Source of the DNA: Gemmatimonadota bacterium
Lineage (GTDB): Bacteria > Gemmatimonadota > Gemmatimonadetes > Longimicrobiales > Gaopeijiaceae
DNA length: 64,000 nt
Direction of reading: 5' to 3'
Assembly: GCA_027623325.1 (NCBI GenBank)
Contig: JAQBXY010000015.1
Coordinates: 1 to 64,000 of the forward strand
The notes beneath the pieces were generated by a model. That model was not told the DNA's origin and did no database searches. It saw nothing but the letters and a program-made list of their open reading frames with translations. Each line of letters starts with the position of its first letter. The first letter of the stretch is position 1. Of this stretch, positions 46,640 through 55,460 are shown piece by piece. The translations under genes and the position numbers were made by a program.

Positions 46640-47247
46640 CCTCCCCCGGGCAGCGCAGCGGCCGCGACGGTGGATGGGTCAGGAAGTACGTAGGTCTCGA
46701 TGCGAAAGCTGGCCTGCACGGGCGATACCAGATTCTTGTGGGTTTGAGGCGAACCGTACAGTTCGACGTCCACCTGGACCGGCGTCACAATTCGGGAAAG
46801 ACTGGCGACATCCGTCAGGAACCGTGCAACGGCGTGATACTCACCCACCACGCTCATCGCGTATCCGGTCTTGTTGTACGGTCCGGCCGGTTCGGTGGGC
46901 TCGGGGTCGAGACTACGGACGTCGATTCCCGCCAGGCGCGCCCGAGTCTGGATGTCGTCGAGGAGGAGCGCCACTTCTTCCTGCCCGGGGATCAATTCTT
47001 CCAGGCGGGCGACGTGCCGCTCGTACAGGGCCATGCGTTCCTCGAGGTCGCCGCCGCCGCGAAGAGCGATCACCTGGGCGGATCGATCCTGCCCATCGAG
47101 CGATTCGAGTCGATCACGGACGAGTGTGTTCGCCTCTTGGCGAGGCGCCATCAGATACATGTTGAACGGCACGATCAGGACGAGGGAGAGTAGCCCCCCG
47201 AGCATGAAGTTGCGTTGCCTCGGATCCGTCGGGTTATACCATGCCAT
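46636..47247 (-). CDS. pilO: Type IV pilus assembly protein PilO
   Basis: This bitopic inner-membrane protein pairs with PilN in the alignment subcomplex. The 203-residue product has a short cytoplasmic N-terminus (PTDPRQRNFM), one membrane helix at about 15-32, a coiled coil (about 40-95) and a ferredoxin-like periplasmic domain (YAMSVVGEYHAVARFLTDVASL). It starts 2 bp after pilN and overlaps pilP by 4 bp. Confidence 0.88.
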   Translation of the reverse strand: MAWYNPTDPRQRNFMLGGLLSLVLIVPFNMYLMAPRQEANTLVRDRLESLDGQDRSAQVIALRGGGDLEERMALYERHVARLEELIPGQEEVALLLDDIQTRARLAGIDVRSLDPEPTEPAGPYNKTGYAMSVVGEYHAVARFLTDVASLSRIVTPVQVDVELYGSPQTHKNLVSPVQASFRIETYVLPDPSTVAAAALPGGG

Positions 47248-47249
47248 GA

Positions 47250-47948
47250 TCAGTTCCCCGCTCCCGCGCTTTGTGCCTGAACGGTTCCGCCATCGAACAG
47301 GGGGACGGACTCCAGTTCTTCGATCGCAGGCGACTCATAGGTGACCAGCAGCTCGAACATGTAGACCAGATCTTCGGGATTCTCCTCCGAGGGAACTTGC
47401 TGCATCGTCTCGGGGGATACCGCGCGCAAGAACCGGGAGGCTTCGAGTCGACGCATGAAGCTGGTCACCGCGAAGATCGAGCTGGCTCGGCCGGTCACCC
47501 GGACCTGGAGCGGCGACTCCCCTGCATAGATGATCTCGCGCAGCCATGTGAAGTCAGGGACGGCGGCCGCGATTTCATCCAGCAAATGGGGCCAGGTATA
47601 ACGACCCGCATCGATGTCCTGGATGATCGCCACCCTCCGCTGGATGGAATCACCACGCGCTTGCAATTCATTGGTGCGCTGAATGATCGCCGCATTCTTG
47701 ATGGAGTCCTGAACGGCGACCTGCAGCTGCACGTCGAGGTCTTCGGTCGTCGACCGGATACCCATGAACGCCCAGCCCATGTAGCCGATGGCAATCGCAG
47801 CTCCGAACGCGAAGAAGCCCATGTACGGATCGACTGCGCCACCACCGCTGCCCAGCTTCTTGAGGGCGTCGAGGTTGAGGCTAAAGGAAAAACCGCCCCC
47901 CGCCGAGGAGCGTTTCTTTCCACCTGGGAGAAGATTGACTTCGATCAC
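47250..47948 (-). CDS. pilN: Type IV pilus assembly protein PilN
   Basis: This is the partner of PilM and PilO. The 232-residue protein begins with the PilM-binding motif MIEVNLLPGGKK. A Gly/Ser-rich stretch, a membrane helix at about 44-64, a coiled coil with many Gln and Arg, and a periplasmic ferredoxin-like domain (YAGESPLQVRVTGRASSIFAVTSFMRRLE) follow. It lies 18 bp after pilM and 2 bp before pilO. Confidence 0.9.
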   Translation of the reverse strand: MIEVNLLPGGKKRSSAGGGFSFSLNLDALKKLGSGGGAVDPYMGFFAFGAAIAIGYMGWAFMGIRSTTEDLDVQLQVAVQDSIKNAAIIQRTNELQARGDSIQRRVAIIQDIDAGRYTWPHLLDEIAAAVPDFTWLREIIYAGESPLQVRVTGRASSIFAVTSFMRRLEASRFLRAVSPETMQQVPSEENPEDLVYMFELLVTYESPAIEELESVPLFDGGTVQAQSAGAGN

Positions 47949-47966
47949 GATATCGTTGTCCTCATC

Positions 47967-49004
47967 CTAGGCCCGAAGGGCCAGCCCGAGTGGCAACAGC
48001 AGCATCGGTGCGGCCTCATCGAGCGAGATGTCACCTGCGGCACCCGCCCGTACTGGAACGCGCTCAAACGGATTCACCACCTCTGTCTCGACGTTCATCC
48101 GTCGAGCGAGCGTTTGGGCCATACCCGGCACGCGCGCGCCCCCTCCACTCAAGAAGATGCGCCCAACAGAGTCGCCATCTTCCCGTGTCATGAGGAACGC
48201 GCTCGCTCGCTCAATGCCTACCGCGACTTCATCCGCAGAGGCCTCGACGAAACTCTCGAGGTCGGTAGCGGTCTCGCGGGCCTGGACGACGTCCTCGGCC
48301 TGCTCCGCGGTGAGGCCACGTTCGCGCTGCAGATCCTCGCGAATCTTGCGGGAGCCGAAGGGGATGTCCCGGGTGAGGATCGGAACCCCGTCTTCGAGAA
48401 TATTCACGTTAGTCGTTTCGTGCCCGACGTTCACCAAGGCCACGATTCCATCTTGGGAATCGGGATAGTTGTGTTCGAACGCGTTGTGCAGCGCGAACGC
48501 GTCGACGTCGATCACGACCGGATTCACGCCCGCGTCCTGCAGGAGTCCGACCTTGTTGTCGACGAGTTCTCGCTTGGCAGCGACGAGAAGGACCTCCATC
48601 TGGAGGCCGTCCCCGTTGGGGTCGAGGATCTGAAAGTCGAGCTCGACGCTCTTGATGTCGAACGGAACATGCTGCTCCGCTTCCCATCGAATCACTTCTC
48701 GGGCGTCCGAGGCTTTCATCCGATCCATCTGGATCTTCTTGATGATCACGTCGTGACCCCCGATGGCGGTCACGACATTCGCGTTCTTCAACCCCATGTC
48801 CTGGAAGAGGCTGCGCACCGCGTCCGATACGAGTCCATAGTCCATGATCTCACCCTCGACGATGGCGTCGGGGAGGAGGGGCCGCATAGCGACTCGGATC
48901 ACCTCAGGCTGGTCGCCCGAATGATCGACTTCTACGACCTTCACGAATCCGGACCCGATGTCCAGACCGATCACGGTGCGCTTTCCGATTCCGAAGAGGC
49001 CCAT
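47967..49004 (-). CDS. pilM: Type IV pilus actin-like ATPase PilM
   Basis: This cytoplasmic actin-fold protein binds the N-terminus of PilN. The 345-residue protein has the phosphate-1 motif GLDIGSGFVKVVEV, a Q-rich SHS2-like insertion (NVVTAIGGHDVIIKKIQMD, VIRWEAEQHVPF), the phosphate-2 motif ALVNVGHETTNVNIL and the adenosine motif IFLSGGGARVPGM. It opens pilMNOPQ. A sigma-70-like promoter lies upstream. Confidence 0.94.
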   Translation of the reverse strand: MGLFGIGKRTVIGLDIGSGFVKVVEVDHSGDQPEVIRVAMRPLLPDAIVEGEIMDYGLVSDAVRSLFQDMGLKNANVVTAIGGHDVIIKKIQMDRMKASDAREVIRWEAEQHVPFDIKSVELDFQILDPNGDGLQMEVLLVAAKRELVDNKVGLLQDAGVNPVVIDVDAFALHNAFEHNYPDSQDGIVALVNVGHETTNVNILEDGVPILTRDIPFGSRKIREDLQRERGLTAEQAEDVVQARETATDLESFVEASADEVAVGIERASAFLMTREDGDSVGRIFLSGGGARVPGMAQTLARRMNVETEVVNPFERVPVRAGAAGDISLDEAAPMLLLPLGLALRA

Positions 49005-49058
49005 TCTCCACCTTGAACCGAGGGGATGGAAACAAATTTTCCTGAGAATGTCGAACTC

Positions 49059-49087
49059 AGGTTACCACCAAAAGTCGAGACTTTCAA
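49059..49087 (-). promoter_or_regulatory. Candidate sigma-70 promoter of pilMNOPQ
   Basis: On the minus strand TTGAAA (49087-49082) and TAACCT (49064-49059) are separated by 17 bases. The start point would lie about 45 bases before the pilM ATG. The -35 matches well and the -10 moderately. The 190-bp gap is the most A/T-rich stretch nearby. Confidence 0.45.
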
Positions 49088-49146
49088 GAAGAAAATGCCA
49101 CCCGCCCTAAGTGCAATAATTGGTAAACATTTGGCGCAAATTCGAA

Positions 49147-49186
49147 CAAAATAAATGGCCGGTGGAGCGCTGCGCTCCACCGGCCA
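49147..49186 (-). terminator. Terminator after minor-pilin set A
   Basis: TGGCCGGTGGAGCGC and its exact reverse complement lie at 49156-49170 and 49172-49186, a 15-bp stem. Read on the minus strand it is followed by ATTTATTTTG. It sits 11 bases after the pilX-like stop and isolates pilMNOPQ from the minor-pilin transcript. Confidence 0.85.
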
Positions 49187-49197
49187 CCCACGAAGGG

Positions 49198-50358
49198 TCA
49201 GTTGATGACCGCCGTAAGGTCGACCCAACTTCGCTGGGCGAGGGGTCGAGCACGCGAGAGGCTCGCGTTGTTCAGGATGGCGCGCTGGACCGTGCATCGT
49301 GAATACGTGATCTCCGAGCCACCCGTGATGGACTCCACACTGACGTTCCCGTTGGCGGCCATGACCGCACCAATGATCCGGTTGCCGTTTCCCTGTGTCG
49401 AGAAGTCGCCCTGAATGATGATCACGCCGTAGAAGAGGAAGTTGCCCCGGAGGTCGAGCGCGCCATCGACGAGGAGAATCCCTTGTCCCATGCCACCACC
49501 CTGGAGCCTCAAAGAAGGACCGGCGTGGTAGATCAGCGGGAAGTAGGCACCACAGGCGGCGGAAGGAAGTGTGTCTCCCCAATTATACAGGTTCGCTTCG
49601 TTGCACCGCCCTGTGATCGTCGTGTCCGGACCGACGGCCGAGATCGTCGTGCCAAGCGACGTGATGTCCTTCCCCTCTGCCTGGGCCAGCGCCGTCAATT
49701 GCGCCCAATTCATGTTACCGAAGTTATTGAACGTCGAATCCACGACGCTCGGGTCCTGAATTGAGGGGGGGTTTCCCTGCACTTGCCCCCCACCGACCGT
49801 GGAGACCGACCCCGCGGAGTCCACGAGCACGCCGGTGGTGTCGTTCGTCGGGACACCCGAGCAATACGGGGCCCAGGATGGGGGCGTAGTGTTCGTGCCA
49901 TTGATGGCTGCGGTGCCCTTCACGACCACCTTGCCCGTCGTCGTCAGTGCGGCGGGCGGATCGATGTTCGCGAAAATCATCTTGGTCACGAGCCCGATGG
50001 TACGGGTCGCGCCCGCCCAACGGGTGCCACCTTCCGTCACCGTGCCCTTCGCGGTCAGGAAGTAGATGAAGTTGTTCGCGTTCGAGATGGACACTTCCCA
50101 GGTCCCCCCCGCCATCGACGCCGTAATGGTCGTGTCGGCCCAAACACCGATGTTGCCGAGTTGGTACCCGTTCCAGTCGCCCATCACCTCGTTCAAGCCG
50201 GCCTGCGCGATGTTGACCGCCATGTTGGCGTGCTTGCTCGCGACGCCGATTCGCAGCTCCTGCTGGGCCATGAAGAACCCACCGGTCACTAGGATGCCGA
50301 TGATCACGAGCGCACCGATGGCGGCGGGGAGCGCAAAGCCTCTTCGATCGTTTCTCAT
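49198..50358 (-). CDS. PilX/GspK-like minor pilin, set A
   Basis: The 386-residue protein from the ATG at 50358 begins MRNDRRG, then a hydrophobic helix starting FALPAAIGALVIIGILV. Position +5 of the mature helix is Ala, not Glu, as in tip-capping GspK-type pseudopilins. The C-terminal third has regularly spaced strands (GQGILLVDGALDLRGNFLFYGVIIIQGDF ... IIGAVMAANGNVSVES) suggesting a beta-solenoid. The same pattern recurs in the set B homologue at 55457-56524. The frame stays open 48 codons further upstream, but that part is arginine/serine-rich non-conserved sequence overlapping the preceding gene. It is the last gene of the fimT-pilV-pilW-pilX-like set. Confidence 0.8.
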   Translation of the reverse strand: MRNDRRGFALPAAIGALVIIGILVTGGFFMAQQELRIGVASKHANMAVNIAQAGLNEVMGDWNGYQLGNIGVWADTTITASMAGGTWEVSISNANNFIYFLTAKGTVTEGGTRWAGATRTIGLVTKMIFANIDPPAALTTTGKVVVKGTAAINGTNTTPPSWAPYCSGVPTNDTTGVLVDSAGSVSTVGGGQVQGNPPSIQDPSVVDSTFNNFGNMNWAQLTALAQAEGKDITSLGTTISAVGPDTTITGRCNEANLYNWGDTLPSAACGAYFPLIYHAGPSLRLQGGGMGQGILLVDGALDLRGNFLFYGVIIIQGDFSTQGNGNRIIGAVMAANGNVSVESITGGSEITYSRCTVQRAILNNASLSRARPLAQRSWVDLTAVIN

Positions 50359-50395
50359 ATATCTATCCACTCCAAGGGCGCGCGAGCGCCGCGGA

Positions 50396-51220
50396 CTAAT
50401 TCCTGGTGTAAATCCAGACGTTGACCGAGTCGGAGACCATACGCCCCAGCGAATTGAGAACGGTCGACCCAGTCCGGATCGTGACCTCGATCTGCCGCAC
50501 ATCGGCGGGGACTGCGGTCACAACGCCATCGGCATCGCGATAGACGAACTCGAGCCCGCCCGTTGGGCGAAGCGGACCGGCGATCGGGATCATATCGCCT
50601 CCGCCTGATCGGCGAGCCAGATACCGGTCCCCCGCCATCGTCGTCAGGCCGAAGGTGTACTCCTCAAAGCTCCGCACCGGTGCGCCGAGGCCCACCGAGT
50701 CCGCAGCGAACAGGGCGGACTGACCACTGAAGGTGAGGGTGTGTGCTGGAGTCAGGTCTTGAGGGCACAGAACCGTGACGGCTTGGTCTACCGCCGTGAC
50801 TTGAGCGATGATCCAGACGTCGTCGGAGTCGATGTCTTCATCGTTGTCCGCAAAGATGAATACTGAATCGTTTACGGCGAACGCGTTGGGGCCTTGCCCC
50901 AGCCTGACTACCGTGAGTGCGGGCTGACCCGTGAAGTTTGTCACACAGATCACGGAGAACTTCCTCATGAGGCGGACCCGAATCGAGTCCGAACTCATGG
51001 CGAGGATGTCTCCACCGGGCGGGCTCACCTCACGCAATTCGGCGAACAAGACCTCGACCGCCATACGCGTGCTCTGTTGACCGGAAATCACCGCTGATTG
51101 TGCGTTGTACGTCCGTTGATTGGTGACAAGCACCTGCATGGCGGCCCCCACGACCATCGTGCCCAGAACGACGACGACGAGCAGCTCGATGATGGTGAAG
51201 CCCTTTCGGTCGCGACTCAT
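50396..51220 (-). CDS. PilW-like minor pilin, set A
   Basis: The 274-residue prepilin has a seven-residue basic leader, cleavage after Gly7 and a mature helix FTIIELLVVVVLGTMVVG with Glu at +5. The long C-terminal part is beta-rich with a few cysteines (VICVTN, VLCPQ) that may form a disulfide. Size and order identify it as the PilW/GspJ-type minor pilin that helps prime assembly. It overlaps the pilV-like gene by 4 bp. Confidence 0.82.
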   Translation of the reverse strand: MSRDRKGFTIIELLVVVVLGTMVVGAAMQVLVTNQRTYNAQSAVISGQQSTRMAVEVLFAELREVSPPGGDILAMSSDSIRVRLMRKFSVICVTNFTGQPALTVVRLGQGPNAFAVNDSVFIFADNDEDIDSDDVWIIAQVTAVDQAVTVLCPQDLTPAHTLTFSGQSALFAADSVGLGAPVRSFEEYTFGLTTMAGDRYLARRSGGGDMIPIAGPLRPTGGLEFVYRDADGVVTAVPADVRQIEVTIRTGSTVLNSLGRMVSDSVNVWIYTRN

Positions 51221-51645
51221 CGTCTGAGAATCCTGAAGTCGAAGGAGTCGAGTTGCTGGGGATTGTTCGTTTGTGAGGTCGTGCCGCCGATGCCAGGGCC
51301 GAGCGTCCAGATTCTCAGCATCTTCGACTGAGGACCATCAGGAGTCACGGTCCAACTCAGAGCGTAGATCCCTACGGAGTCGCTACCGGCGACGACGCTG
51401 GCGTACGGAAGGGACTGGAGCCGGTCGATGATCGTCTGGAAGGCGACGGAGCGCTCGGTCATTAGGTCGGAAAGCGTGATCTGGCGCACGATATAGGCCG
51501 TTGAACCCGCCAGGCCCAAGACGCCGACCGCAAGAATCACAATCGCGATCACGACTTCTACCAAGGAAAAGCCAGCCCTTGGATCAAACGAGGGCGAGGC
51601 CCCAAAGCGGCGCCGGGTCCGTTTCCCACCGAGCGGCTGTTTCAC
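51217..51645 (-). CDS. PilV-like minor pilin, set A
   Basis: The 142-residue prepilin starts at a GTG that shares one base with the stop of the upstream gene (TAGTG), with GGGGG as ribosome binding site; the open frame further upstream lies inside that gene. The leader is unusually long, 25 residues and arginine-rich. Cleavage after Gly25 gives FSLVEVVIAIVILAVGVLG, with Glu at +5, typical of PilV/GspI. The C-terminal domain is short. Confidence 0.82.
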   Translation of the reverse strand: MKQPLGGKRTRRRFGASPSFDPRAGFSLVEVVIAIVILAVGVLGLAGSTAYIVRQITLSDLMTERSVAFQTIIDRLQSLPYASVVAGSDSVGIYALSWTVTPDGPQSKMLRIWTLGPGIGGTTSQTNNPQQLDSFDFRILRR

Positions 51646-52136
51646 TATTCCCCCACCAACTGCCCCATGGGCAGCACTAAGACACTCGCCGAGTCGGCAT
51701 TGAGCCAGAACTGCAGGCGGACGGTATCCGCGAAGGTCTGCGTGAATCCGAGCGCGCCATACGACCCGCAGTTGTAGTCCGAATAACCACGCGGGGTCAT
51801 GCACATCATGAAGGACGCGTTTCCTTGCGTCCGCAGATCGACGTTCAACTGCTCGTCGAAGCGCGTGATGTCGGAAATGCCCTGGCTCGGGCTGAAGATC
51901 AAGACGGAATCTCCGTTGGTGTACACGAGGAGCAGTACCGTTTCACCGTATTCGACCGCTTTCGACCGAGCCCGTTGATGGAGCGTCATGTACATGGACT
52001 TGGCGCTTCGCACGGCAAACCGTGTCTGCACGTTCTGGAAGCTCGAAAGGGCCACCCCGGTCAGGATGCTCCCGATCACGATGACGATCACGAGCTCGAT
52101 CAGTGTAAATCCGGATTTCTTCCGCTTCACAGACAC
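51645..52136 (-). CDS. FimT/GspH-like minor pilin, set A
   Basis: The 163-residue prepilin is placed at the GTG at 52136 (a second GTG lies at 52130). A longer frame to 52205 would run through the candidate sigma-54 promoter at 52177-52192, which argues against it. The leader MSVKRKKSG is cleaved before FTLIELVIVIVIGSILTG (Glu at +5). The globular domain has the GspH-like pattern with the SMYMTLHQRARSKAVEYGETV helix and a disulfide candidate (MCMTP ... YNCGS). It is the first gene of set A. Confidence 0.82.
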   Translation of the reverse strand: MSVKRKKSGFTLIELVIVIVIGSILTGVALSSFQNVQTRFAVRSAKSMYMTLHQRARSKAVEYGETVLLLVYTNGDSVLIFSPSQGISDITRFDEQLNVDLRTQGNASFMMCMTPRGYSDYNCGSYGALGFTQTFADTVRLQFWLNADSASVLVLPMGQLVGE

Positions 52137-52176
52137 CGACTCAAGAAAGGCGCACGGTCGCGTTGAGAGTAATGTA

Positions 52177-52192
52177 TCCAAGTTCCGTGCCA
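52177..52192 (-). promoter_or_regulatory. Candidate sigma-54 promoter of minor-pilin set A
   Basis: On the minus strand TGGCAC-GGAAC-TTGGA has a perfect -24 element and TTGGA instead of TTGCA at -12, so the near-invariant C is a G. The predicted start point is near 52165, about 30 bases before the GTG start. A PilR-type activator is encoded in the window, so sigma-54 control of pilin genes makes biological sense. Confidence 0.5.
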
Positions 52193-52367
52193 GAGACGGC
52201 TTCAATATTGATCCCGCCCCCCGTCATCGCAAAGGAATGTTGTACGCACTTTTTGCCTTTCCCTGCAATGTGTTGGGGCCAGCGCGCCGGAACTACCAAC
52301 AACAGCCGGTTCACTCTATGCTCCCCGGGTCCACGCTGAGACAAGATTCACTACGAAGGGAGCGCAG

Positions 52368-55300
52368 GTGACGAAACAGCGCACGACTCAAGTCGCGTTC
52401 GTCCTTTCAGGGATCGCGGGGCTCACGTACGAGGTCCTGTGGACGCGCTACCTCGGACTCTACGTCGGTCACGGGGCCTACGCACAGGTACTCGTTCTCG
52501 CGGTCTACCTGGGCGGCATGGCCGTGGGAGCCTTGGCCATCGCAGATCTGTCGCGACGGGTCGCCCGGCCCCTGCTGTGGTACGCCGGGGCCGAGGGCAT
52601 CCTCGCGCTCTCCGGACTAGTCTTCCACGGGGTCTTCCTCCTGGCATTGGACCTGAGCTACGAGGTGTTCTTCCCCGCCATTGGCAGCGCCGGACTTGTC
52701 GGTTCCGTGCGTTGGGGTATCGCAGGACTGCTGATCTTGCCGCAGGCCATGGTCCTCGGAGCGACGTTTCCGCTTATGGCAGCAGGGGTTGTCCGCGCAA
52801 ACCCGAGCCACCCCGGGCGGGGGGTAGCCAACGTCTATCTGCTGAACACACTCGGGGGCGCCATCGGCGTCCTGCTCGCCGGTTTCTGGCTTATCGGATG
52901 GCTGGGGCTACCCGGGACGTCGGTGGGCGCCGCTTTGCTGAACCTGACGGCCGCTGCACTGGTCTGGCGCGTGGTTCGCACCTCAGATCCATCCGCGTCC
53001 GGCGCGGCAGCCGGAGACCAGACTGTCCAGCCGGTCGGGACCCATTCGACCGACACAGGCATGGACGACTCCGCCCCCGCTACCGCCGCGCCGGCCTGGG
53101 CTCCCGGAATTCGGCCACTCCTTTGGGTACTGCTACCCGTGAGCTTCGGCACCGCGCTGGCCTCCTTCGCGTACGAGATCGGCTGGATTCGGATGTTGTC
53201 GTTGGTCCTCGGGAGCGCGACCCACGCGTTCGAGTTGATGCTGTCTGCCTTCATTTTTGGGCTCGCCGTTGGAGCCTGGCTCGTCAGAAACCGGGCCGAC
53301 GCGACACCTGATCCGATTCAGCTCCTAGGCAGGATCCAGATCGCCATGGGCCTCGCGGCGCTGATCTCCTTGCCTCTCTACTTGCTTACCTTCGACGCGA
53401 TGGCGTCGCTCGTAACCGCACTGCCGGGACGCACCGGAGGGTACGTCGTCTTCAACCTGAGTCGGTACGCGCTGTGCCTACTCGTCATGCTGCCCGCGAC
53501 GATTTTGGCGGGCATGACGCTCCCGCTCATTACCGGCTCGTTGCTGCGAGCGGGCGCGAGCGAGGAAACGATCGGCCGAGTGTACGGCATCAACACGATT
53601 GGCTCCGTCGCGGGCGCCGGGTTGGCGGGCCTGTTCTTCCTCCCGCTCCTGGGACTCAAAGGGCTGATCGTCGCCGGCGCGGCGCTCGACGTGCTCCTCG
53701 GCGTCTGGCTTCTTGAACGGTCCGGACGTTGGACGCGACCGGCGTGGGGACCGGTTCTAGGTGCCGTGGCGGCGAGCGCCGTCCTGTTCGGTGCGGTCGG
53801 ATTTGGGGTCCGCCTCGACCCCATTACGGTCACGAGCGGGGTATACAGGCGCGGCCTGCTCCCGGGTGACGACGAGTGGCGAGCCCTCTTTTACCAGGAC
53901 GGTCGGACTGCCACGGTGTCGGCTCACATCGGAACCACCGACGGGGTCATCGTCCTGGCCACCAACGGGAAGCCGGACGCCTCCGTCGGTCCCCGGTGGA
54001 TCTTCGAAGGGCGTGACTCGTTGCCCGAGCTGCCGATCCCGGTGGGTAGCGACTTCGCCACTCAGATTCTGGCCCCGATCGTCGCCCTCGCGCACCGACC
54101 CGATGCCCGCACCGCCGCCAACATCGGGCACGGGTCCGGGATGACCGCGGCGTCACTACTCACGAGCAGCACGCTCGAGAGGCTCGTCACGATCGAGATC
54201 GAGCCCCTCATGGTGGAGGCATCGCTCGTGTTCTTGCCTGCAAACGGACCGGCGCTGGCCGACACCCGGGTCACCTACGTATTCGATGACGCCAAATCGT
54301 ACTTCTCGTACCGGCGCGAGCGCTTCGACATCATCTTCGCCGAACCGAGCAATCCGTGGGTCAGCGGCACCGCGAGCCTGTTCACGAAAGAGTTCTACCG
54401 GACAATCAAGAGCTTCCTGAGTGACGACGGAGTACTCGCGCAGTGGATGCAGATCTACGAACTGAACGATGACCTCTTCCTGTCCGTCCTCGCGGCGTTC
54501 GATGCCGAGTTCTCCTCCTATCGTGCCTATCTGGTAGGGGACTCGGACGTCGCGATCGTCGCCCGGCTGGATGGCGAGACCGGCGAACCCGACTGGTCCG
54601 TAGTGGAGTCGGCGTCGTTCCGTACCCTCGCGACCAGCACGCCACCGTTCCTCACGCAGCACATGGACGCACTCCTCCTCTTCGACGAGAACACCTTCCG
54701 AGCGGTCCTCGACCAGGGAATCGAACCGAATTCGGACTTCCATCCCATCCTCGATATCGGCGCCGAGCGGGCTCGGTTCGAGCAGACCGCCGCCGAGGGT
54801 GTGTACAGCTTCGCCGTCAGTCGAGTCGATCTCACGCGCTATCTGTCCGGATACGGTTCGGTCCGAACTCCTTATGCCACGGCACCGGCGTACGGGCTCG
54901 CCCCCATGGTTCTCCGGGAACGGGGCGCGTGGCTGCGGGGCGCGATGAGCGCCGGTGGCGGTATCGACCCCATCGAGTTCCCGGAGTGGTCCGAGGACCT
55001 CATCCACCTTCAGACCTTTCTGCTCCTCTCGACCGGCGATAGCCAGCTCGGCTCCTGGGAGACGTGGGCTTCCGGTTTCATTCGCGCGGAGATGACGCTG
55101 CACTGGGGCACGAACAATTGGGTGGACCCCGACTTCTACCGGACCGTGTATGCGTTCATGGACCGTGCGGAGGCGCCTCCCGAGGCTCGTGCGAGTGTGG
55201 ATCTCATGCACGCGTACAGTCTGGGAGAGTGGGAACAAGCGGCGACCGCCGCCGATCAACTCGTCGGGCGTGTGGCCGCTGGAGGGAGATGGGTCACATC

Positions 55301-55460
55301 AGAGATTCTTCTGGACATCGCGGTGATCGCCTACCTCGAGACGGGGCGACCCCAAGCGGCCCGGAGCGCGCACAACCTACTCGCGCCCCGAACGGGTCGG
55401 GCAAGCTGGAACCTCCGCAATCGTTTACTCGACGCCATGATCCAGGCGCAAGGCGGCTAG
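52368..55460 (+). CDS. Polytopic membrane protein with spermidine-synthase-like domain
   Basis: The 1030-residue protein has two blocks of about six to seven membrane helices each (about 5-200 and 245-490), separated by a polar Ala/Ser/Thr linker. A Rossmann methyltransferase/spermidine-synthase-like domain (about 500-760) and a helical, TPR-like C-terminus (about 890-1030) follow. The SAM-type loop is NIGHGSGMTA near 584-593. The motif DIIFAEPSNPWVSG near 659 replaces the aspartate-rich catalytic loop of true aminopropyltransferases, so polyamine synthesis is doubtful. It is transcribed opposite to, and lies between, the two minor-pilin sets; its last 4 bases overlap the convergent set B gene. 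Such fusions are widespread but functionally uncharacterised. Confidence 0.75.
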   Translation: MTKQRTTQVAFVLSGIAGLTYEVLWTRYLGLYVGHGAYAQVLVLAVYLGGMAVGALAIADLSRRVARPLLWYAGAEGILALSGLVFHGVFLLALDLSYEVFFPAIGSAGLVGSVRWGIAGLLILPQAMVLGATFPLMAAGVVRANPSHPGRGVANVYLLNTLGGAIGVLLAGFWLIGWLGLPGTSVGAALLNLTAAALVWRVVRTSDPSASGAAAGDQTVQPVGTHSTDTGMDDSAPATAAPAWAPGIRPLLWVLLPVSFGTALASFAYEIGWIRMLSLVLGSATHAFELMLSAFIFGLAVGAWLVRNRADATPDPIQLLGRIQIAMGLAALISLPLYLLTFDAMASLVTALPGRTGGYVVFNLSRYALCLLVMLPATILAGMTLPLITGSLLRAGASEETIGRVYGINTIGSVAGAGLAGLFFLPLLGLKGLIVAGAALDVLLGVWLLERSGRWTRPAWGPVLGAVAASAVLFGAVGFGVRLDPITVTSGVYRRGLLPGDDEWRALFYQDGRTATVSAHIGTTDGVIVLATNGKPDASVGPRWIFEGRDSLPELPIPVGSDFATQILAPIVALAHRPDARTAANIGHGSGMTAASLLTSSTLERLVTIEIEPLMVEASLVFLPANGPALADTRVTYVFDDAKSYFSYRRERFDIIFAEPSNPWVSGTASLFTKEFYRTIKSFLSDDGVLAQWMQIYELNDDLFLSVLAAFDAEFSSYRAYLVGDSDVAIVARLDGETGEPDWSVVESASFRTLATSTPPFLTQHMDALLLFDENTFRAVLDQGIEPNSDFHPILDIGAERARFEQTAAEGVYSFAVSRVDLTRYLSGYGSVRTPYATAPAYGLAPMVLRERGAWLRGAMSAGGGIDPIEFPEWSEDLIHLQTFLLLSTGDSQLGSWETWASGFIRAEMTLHWGTNNWVDPDFYRTVYAFMDRAEAPPEARASVDLMHAYSLGEWEQAATAADQLVGRVAAGGRWVTSEILLDIAVIAYLETGRPQAARSAHNLLAPRTGRASWNLRNRLLDAMIQAQGG

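Noticed and set aside
52368-55460. Classical spermidine synthase (speE)
   Set aside because: The catalytic aspartate-rich loop is replaced by EPSNPW and more than 480 residues of membrane helices precede the domain.
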